Of a stretch of DNA of 10,758 nucleotides, positions 7,438 to 10,758 are shown in pieces. The stretch's first letter is position 1. The number at the start of each line of letters is the position of its first letter. The DNA lies in contig JBOHPP010000118.1 in the NCBI GenBank assembly GCA_050731755.1, positions 1-10,758 on the forward strand, given 5' to 3'. Below the pieces are notes generated by a model, which was not told the origin of the DNA, searched no databases, and saw only the letters and a program-made list of their open reading frames with translations. A program made the position numbers and the translations under genes. Origin of the DNA: JBOHPP01 sp050731755 (lineage in GTDB: Bacteria > Methylomirabilota > Methylomirabilia > Rokubacteriales > CSP1-6).

Positions 7438-7450
7438 GGGCGCGGCGCCC
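7438..7450. promoter_or_regulatory. GC palindrome in the leader of the MetE-like gene
   Basis: GGGCGC-g-GCGCCC lies one base before the ATG at 7436 and fills most of the 22-base gap after the dioxygenase stop, where a ribosome site would be expected. In RNA it could pair with other copies or form a tight stem. Initiation by a ribosome arriving from the upstream gene would avoid it. The function is speculative; chance is possible in GC-rich DNA. Confidence 0.35.
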
Positions 7451-7458
7451 TGACCGGC

Positions 7459-8346
7459 TCAGGAACTGCTGGCGACGGATGCCGGCTCGGGGATGTCGAG
7501 GGTCGTCACCCGCCGCAGTTCGCGGCGATACTTGACGTCCTCGAACGGCCGGCCGCGATGCATCGTGGCCCGGTTGTCCCAGATCACGAGATCGCCGACG
7601 CGCCAGGCGTGGCGGTAGACGAACTCCGGTTGGGTCGCGTGCTCGATGAGATCGCGCAGGAGGAGGCGCCCCTCGGGCACCGGCCAGTCGATGATCCGCG
7701 AGGCGTGCGACGCCAGGTAGAGCGACCGGCGCCCCGAGCGCGGGATGGTCCGGACGACCGGATGCACCGCGCCTTTCAGCTTCTCCTGCTCGTCCTCCGA
7801 GAACTCGAACCCGAGCGTCTGGCGCGAGTAGGCGATCGAGTGGTGGGCGCGGAGGCCCTCGAGTTGCGTCTTCATCTCCGCGGGCAACGCGTCGTAGGCG
7901 CCGCGCATGTCGGCGAACTCCGTGTCCGCCCCGCCCGGTGGGACGATCCGCGCCGAGAGCATCGAATAGCGTCCCGGCGGGTCCTGGAACGACGCGTCGG
8001 TGTGCCACAGTCGGTTGCCGAGGCCGTACATGCGGCGGCGATCGTCGCCCTTGAGGATCTCGCCGTCGTCGCCGACGTTCGAGATGTCGGACAGGGCCTC
8101 GTTGCCCAGCCGGCTCTTGCCCAGGGCGGCGGCGCCGGTCCGGGAGTGGAGCTGGCCGTCGAGCCGCTGGGCGAACGCGAGCTGCTCCTCGTCGGTGAAG
8201 GGCTGATCGCGGAAGACCAGAATGGCGTATTCGTCCATGCCCGCCCGGATCTCGGCCAGCGTCTCCCGATCGTGAACCTGGCGGAGATCCACCGGGCTCA
8301 CCTCGGCGACGAAGTGCGGGTGGAGCTTGCGGAAGGTCACGGCCAT
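7459..8346 (-). CDS. TfdA/TauD-family alpha-ketoglutarate-dependent dioxygenase
   Basis: A 295-residue Fe(II)/alpha-ketoglutarate dioxygenase. The iron triad is H115 and D117 (RLWHTDASF) and H263 (ATMHRGRPF); R274 and R278 (KYRRELRRVTT) are at TauD spacing (+11, +15) for binding the 2-oxoglutarate carboxylate. Similarity as I remember it is closest to 2,4-D dioxygenase TfdA: the opening LHP.F...V..VDLR, then DISNVGDDG, RYSMLSARIVPPGG, DTEFADMRGAYDALP, EHATQPEFVYRHAWRVGDLVIWDNR and RELRRVTTLD all match its pattern, with HTD replacing HSD. TfdA cleaves phenoxyacetate ethers by hydroxylating next to oxygen. Many homologues in soil bacteria act on other carboxylates, so the symbol is withheld. 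It is the first gene of the operon, with a TTGACT-type promoter so close that the leader would be only a few bases; no Shine-Dalgarno is visible. The start aligns with the TfdA N-terminus. Confidence 0.93.
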   Translation of the reverse strand: MAVTFRKLHPHFVAEVSPVDLRQVHDRETLAEIRAGMDEYAILVFRDQPFTDEEQLAFAQRLDGQLHSRTGAAALGKSRLGNEALSDISNVGDDGEILKGDDRRRMYGLGNRLWHTDASFQDPPGRYSMLSARIVPPGGADTEFADMRGAYDALPAEMKTQLEGLRAHHSIAYSRQTLGFEFSEDEQEKLKGAVHPVVRTIPRSGRRSLYLASHASRIIDWPVPEGRLLLRDLIEHATQPEFVYRHAWRVGDLVIWDNRATMHRGRPFEDVKYRRELRRVTTLDIPEPASVASSS

Positions 8347-8355
8347 GGCTTCAAG

Positions 8356-8385
8356 AGGCTAGGACGACCGGGGGCACGGAGTCAA
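8356..8385 (-). promoter_or_regulatory. Candidate promoter of the catabolic operon
   Basis: On the minus strand, TTGACT (-35, 8380-8385) is followed after 18 bases by TAGCCT (-10, TAnnnT, 8356-8361). The ATG at 8346 is only 9 bases past the -10, so transcription would begin within a few bases of the start codon, which agrees with the missing Shine-Dalgarno. The -35 lies inside GCGCTTGACTCC, repeated exactly before the amidohydrolase at 10626. The -35 is good and the -10 mediocre. Confidence 0.5.
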
Positions 8386-8510
8386 GCGCGGTTGCCCCCT
8401 GCTCTGGGGCGGAGGGCCGGCCGGCGCCATTCTCCGGGATACCTCCGGCCTGCCTCACGAGGTGCTCGCTGCCGCGTCACGGGATGGCGGGAGCGTGCTA
8501 ACGTGCCGGC

Positions 8511-8538
8511 CATTGTAATCGTGTCGCTTACAATGTAA
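8511..8538. promoter_or_regulatory. Palindromic operator-like region of the toxin-antitoxin pair
   Basis: CATTGTAA (8511-8518) and TTACAATG (8528-8535) form a perfect 8-base inverted repeat around 9 bases. The right arm also lies in TTACA-a-TGTAA (8528-8538), a second perfect palindrome. The stretch is AT-rich in very GC-rich surroundings and sits directly before the antitoxin gene, which has an RHH DNA-binding region. An autorepression site is the natural reading. The rest of the divergent gap (8386-8510) shows only short GC inverted repeats, for example GCCCC/GGGGC at 8394-8410, and no gene. Confidence 0.55.
8529..8534 (+). promoter_or_regulatory. Candidate -10 box for a near-leaderless antitoxin transcript
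   Basis: TACAAT matches the -10 consensus at five of six positions and ends 5 bases before ATG 8540. Transcription would therefore start at or next to that ATG. No -35 is visible at 16-18 bases. There is no Shine-Dalgarno before 8540 or 8549, consistent with a leaderless message. The box lies within the operator palindrome, so a bound repressor would block it. Confidence 0.45.
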
Positions 8539-8539
8539 G

Positions 8540-9025
8540 ATGCAAGTCATGAGTCGCCGAGTCAAAGGACGGCGTCGGCGCGTAACCACCGCGAGTAGTC
8601 GAGAGCCCAGGGTGTCGACCACGATGCGCTTGAGGCGATCACTGCGAAGAGACCTCGAAGCGACCGCGGTGCGCAGCCGGCGGTCGGTGGCCGATGTCGC
8701 CCAGGAACTGCTCGAGGAAGCGCTCCGGATGCGACAGTGTCCGGGCATCTACTTCGCTGATGAAACGAGTGGCCGGACGGCGAAGATCGGCGGCACCGGC
8801 CTCGCCGTGTGGGAAGTCCTGCGCGATTTCCCGAGGAACAGCGACCCCCAGCTGGTACGAGGCATGTGGCCCCAGCTGTCGCAAGCCCAGTTGACGGCGG
8901 CACTCATGTACTACCGGCGATATCCCGAGGAGATTCAGCGCCAGATCGAGGCGAATGCGGCGCTGACACCGGAGACGATCGAGAAGCAGTATCCCGGGCT
9001 GGTACGCTTCGTCACCCCTCGGTGA
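8540..9025 (+). CDS. RHH-type plus DUF433 antitoxin-like protein
   Basis: A 161-residue protein (from ATG 8540) with two recognisable parts. Residues about 26-65, STTMRLRRSLRRDLEA...VADVAQELLEEAL, look like a ribbon-helix-helix DNA-binding segment. Residues about 68-132 look like DUF433: KIGGTGLAVWEVLRDF, MWPQLSQAQLTAALMYYRRYPEEI. DUF433 proteins are typical partners of DUF5615 PIN-like toxins, and the next gene is one. Its role would be to neutralise the toxin and, through the RHH part, repress the operon at the palindrome before it. The start is uncertain: ATG 8540 suits the -10 box at 8529; ATG 8549 is possible; GTG 8612 would give the usual RHH opening (M)STTMRL and drop an Arg-rich, poorly conserved-looking 24-residue leader. 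Codon use is visibly less GC-rich than in the operon, suggesting horizontal acquisition. Confidence 0.82.
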   Translation: MQVMSRRVKGRRRRVTTASSREPRVSTTMRLRRSLRRDLEATAVRSRRSVADVAQELLEEALRMRQCPGIYFADETSGRTAKIGGTGLAVWEVLRDFPRNSDPQLVRGMWPQLSQAQLTAALMYYRRYPEEIQRQIEANAALTPETIEKQYPGLVRFVTPR

Positions 9026-9399
9026 AGTTCTACCTCGACGAGAATCTATCGGCAGGCATCGCTCGCATCCTGAAGCAGAAGGGGCTCGACGCAACCAGCG
9101 CCCAGGAGGTGGGCAATGCCGGACTCGATGACAGAGCTCAACTTGCCTACGCCTCCGGAGACGGGCGGGCTATCGTCACTGCGAACGTCGTCGATTTCCT
9201 CGCTCTGGCTCACCAAGCGGTTGCTACGAATACGGAGCACGCCGGGATCATCCTGGTTCCACCCAGCTTCCGCGGCGATGAGTTCAAAGCGATCGCAAAC
9301 GACCTCGACGATGCCGCGAAGCAGTATCCCGAAGGCGTCCCCGGTGCCGTGATCTACGTCGGGGGGAAACCGGCGCGGCAGCCGGCCGCCGGCACCTGA
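9022..9399 (+). CDS. DUF5615 PIN-like toxin
   Basis: A 125-residue PIN-like protein starting at GTG 9022, which overlaps the antitoxin TGA as GTGA, the usual toxin-antitoxin coupling. Family marks are KFYLDENLSAGIARIL (acidic D6/E7), the QEVGNAGLDDRAQLAYA block (D36, D37) and IVTANVVDFLAL (D58), followed by HAGIILVPP. These acidic positions would form the metal site of a PIN-type ribonuclease, though DUF5615 proteins are biochemically little studied. No credible start or Shine-Dalgarno lies further upstream in the frame, which overlaps the antitoxin. It ends 18 bases from the convergent amidohydrolase; GCCGGC-c-GCCGGC at 9381-9393 is a possible stem but lacks a T-run. Toxin identity is by family and pairing only. 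Confidence 0.83.
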   Translation: MKFYLDENLSAGIARILKQKGLDATSAQEVGNAGLDDRAQLAYASGDGRAIVTANVVDFLALAHQAVATNTEHAGIILVPPSFRGDEFKAIANDLDDAAKQYPEGVPGAVIYVGGKPARQPAAGT

Positions 9400-9417
9400 T
9401 CATCGCACCCGCGCTGG

Positions 9418-10626
9418 TCACCGCCTCCCGGCCGCCGCGGCGGCGTCGGCCTTCTGGAAGTCGGCCTCGGTGAAACCGTAGAGGTGCGCGCCCCCCATGA
9501 GGATCTGGGCGGCGATCTGGCGTGGGACGTTCTTCAGCAGATTTTCGGCCACGTGGGGAAAGTTCGAGTCGAAATGCGGGTAGTCCGTCGAGACGCACAT
9601 CCGGTCGGCGCCGATGAGCCCGGCCGTGGCCTCGATCTCGGGCTCGCTGCCCTCGACGGCGGCCCAGCAGTTGCGCCGGAAATACTCCCGCGGAGTGAGC
9701 GAAAGATAGGGCGCGTGGGAGTCGCGGTACTGGGGATAGTCCCACTCGATGCGGGACAGGAGTCCGGGCACCCAGGAGTTCTGGGCTTCCAGGAACCCCA
9801 CCCGGAGCTTGGGGTGGAACTCGAACACGCCGCCGATGATCATGGCGATCAGCGCCTGCTGCATCTCGATCCAATGGCTGGCCACGTGGCGATAGAACCG
9901 GTTCTCGCCGTACAGCTCGATCATGCGCGAGTACACGGCGCTCACGCCCTCGTGGAACCCCCAGGTCACGTTCAGCTCTTCGTGCAGGCGGTAGAGCGGC
10001 TCCCAGTAGTTGGAGTGCCAGTAGCGGCCATTGACCAGATTCGGCCGGATGAACGAGCCGACGGCGCCCAGCTCCCGCACGCAGCGCACCAGCTCCTGAC
10101 AGGCCAGGTGCACGTCGTGCACGGGCAGCATGGCCACGAACTTCAGGCGATCGGGGCTGTACCGGCAGAACTCGTGGATCCAGTTGTTGTAGGCCTGGCC
10201 GAGGGCCAGCGACAGCCGGGGATCCATGTCGTTGCGGCCGAGGAGGGCGAGGCCGGTGGTGGGGTAGAGCACGGCGATGTCGACACCTTCCATCTCCATG
10301 CCCATCACCTGGGCCTCGGCGTTGTAGTCGCGCTCGACGGCGAAGTCCAGACGGCCCGTGTCGAAGAGCCGCGATCCCGACAGCGGCTGGCTGCTCTGCG
10401 TCGAGGCGGTCCGGCGCCGCTTCCGGTATTGCTGCAGGTCGGCATCCGAGATGGGCACCCCGTCGACGACAATCAAGCCGGCGGCCCAGCCCCGAGTCGG
10501 GCGGCCGTCGGCTCCGATGGGAACGCTGACGCGGTCCTTGAATTTCGGGTCCAGATAGCGCTCGAAGAGGTCGGGCGGTTCCATGATGTGCATGTCGGAG
10601 TCGACGAACCGGAAGCCGTCCTTCAT
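9418..10626 (-). CDS. ACMSD-type amidohydrolase (amidohydrolase 2 family)
   Basis: A 402-residue TIM-barrel protein of the amidohydrolase-2 group, whose members include aminocarboxymuconate-semialdehyde decarboxylase and related hydratases/decarboxylases. The opening FRFVDSDMHIMEP gives a D-x-H (D11, H13) in place of the common H-x-H. Later landmarks are TWGFHEG (H225), VASHWIEMQQA (H251) and CVSTDYPHFDSNFP (D348), plus NCWAAVEG. Family members decarboxylate or hydrolyse aromatic or ring-cleavage acids using one metal in the cytoplasm. AGGAGG lies five bases before the ATG and fixes the start. It has its own promoter (10687-10714) and is convergent with the toxin gene, so it is probably not part of the six-gene operon even though it shares its promoter box. 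The C-terminal tail ADAAAAAGRR is low complexity. Substrate unknown. Confidence 0.9.
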   Translation of the reverse strand: MKDGFRFVDSDMHIMEPPDLFERYLDPKFKDRVSVPIGADGRPTRGWAAGLIVVDGVPISDADLQQYRKRRRTASTQSSQPLSGSRLFDTGRLDFAVERDYNAEAQVMGMEMEGVDIAVLYPTTGLALLGRNDMDPRLSLALGQAYNNWIHEFCRYSPDRLKFVAMLPVHDVHLACQELVRCVRELGAVGSFIRPNLVNGRYWHSNYWEPLYRLHEELNVTWGFHEGVSAVYSRMIELYGENRFYRHVASHWIEMQQALIAMIIGGVFEFHPKLRVGFLEAQNSWVPGLLSRIEWDYPQYRDSHAPYLSLTPREYFRRNCWAAVEGSEPEIEATAGLIGADRMCVSTDYPHFDSNFPHVAENLLKNVPRQIAAQILMGGAHLYGFTEADFQKADAAAAAGRR

Positions 10627-10686
10627 GACATCCTCCTGCGGGCTGACGGCGGTTGTCGGGCCGCCCCTTGAATGGGGGTAGGCCGG

Positions 10687-10714
10687 ACTATAACGGCCTT
10701 CCGCCGGGAGTCAA
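10687..10714 (-). promoter_or_regulatory. Sigma-70-type promoter for the ACMSD-like gene
   Basis: On the minus strand, TTGACT (10709-10714) and TATAGT (10687-10692) are separated by 16 bases; each matches consensus at five of six positions. The expected start near 10680 leaves a leader of about 54 bases containing the AGGAGG ribosome site. It is the best promoter in the window. Confidence 0.7.
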
Positions 10715-10724
10715 GCGCTCCCGG
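10704..10724. promoter_or_regulatory. 7-bp inverted repeat over the -35 box
   Basis: CCGGGAG (10704-10710) and CTCCCGG (10718-10724) form a perfect inverted repeat around TCAAGCG, which carries most of the -35 hexamer. It could be a regulator site, or a stem at the end of the upstream gene (no T-run follows). A chance match in GC-rich DNA is possible. Confidence 0.35.
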
Positions 10725-10758
10725 GCTTCTCCAAGGTCGCCCGCTCGACCGCCAGCAG
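10711..10758 (-). CDS. Probable C-terminal end of an unidentified upstream gene
   Basis: Reading the minus strand in from the right edge gives 15 sense codons (LLAVERATLEKPGSA) and then TGA at 10711-10713. Fourteen of the fifteen codons end in G or C, like the real genes here, and the stretch looks like a helix end. The stop overlaps the -35 box of the next gene on the same strand. Too short to name; it could be chance. Confidence 0.35.
   Translation of the reverse strand: MLAVERATLEKPGSA

Larger units (their letters stand above)
1444..8346 (-). other. Putative six-gene catabolic operon
   Basis: Six genes on the minus strand follow one another with gaps of 22, -4 (GTGA overlap), 51, 38 and 10 bases: TfdA-like dioxygenase, MetE-like methyltransferase, PIG-L deacetylase, enolase-superfamily enzyme A, enolase-superfamily enzyme B, amidase. 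The only clear promoter-like sequence is before the first gene (8356-8385). I see no stem plus T-run inside. Co-transcription is inferred from spacing. A shared pathway is inferred from the repeated occurrence of hydrolases and acid dehydratase-type enzymes. Confidence 0.7.

Overview
The window is GC-rich throughout (nearly every codon ends in G or C) and densely packed with soil-type catabolic enzymes. Gene content, very high GC3, short gaps and stop/start overlaps suit an uncultivated high-GC soil or sediment bacterium such as Candidatus Rokubacteria/Methylomirabilota. That assignment is from general impression only: there is no rRNA or other phylogenetic marker here, and a high-GC proteobacterium is possible.

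Layout. (1) Positions 1-1013, minus: an amidohydrolase/deaminase-type enzyme whose C-terminus runs off the left edge. (2) 1097-1414, plus: a small antibiotic-biosynthesis-monooxygenase (ABM) fold protein, divergent from gene 1. (3) 1444-8346, minus: six tightly spaced genes that look like one operon. In transcription order these are a TfdA-like alpha-ketoglutarate dioxygenase, a MetE C-terminal-domain-like zinc methyltransferase, a PIG-L/LmbE deacetylase, two different enolase-superfamily enzymes and an amidase with a probable lipoprotein signal. The gaps are 22, -4, 51, 38 and 10 bases. (4) 8511-9399, plus: a two-gene toxin-antitoxin-like module, with an RHH+DUF433 antitoxin overlapping a DUF5615 PIN-like toxin by GTGA. 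It follows an AT-rich palindrome that resembles an autoregulatory operator. (5) 9418-10626, minus: an ACMSD-type amidohydrolase with its own good sigma-70 promoter. (6) 10711-10758, minus: the probable last 15 codons of another gene.

How the genes may work together. The operon combines an oxidative dealkylating or hydroxylating enzyme, a methyl-transferase-type barrel, a deacetylase, two acid-sugar dehydratase-type enzymes and an amidase. That would fit stepwise dismantling of an amide- and ether-decorated carboxylic or sugar acid. The substrate cannot be read from the sequence, and no transporter or regulator lies in the window.

Most unusual points: a perfect 52-bp direct repeat inserted in frame near the C-terminus of the PIG-L gene; a 12-base promoter box (GCGCTTGACTCC) shared by the operon and the right-hand amidohydrolase; the palindromic control region of the toxin-antitoxin pair; and the probable export of the amidase while its operon partners look cytoplasmic.
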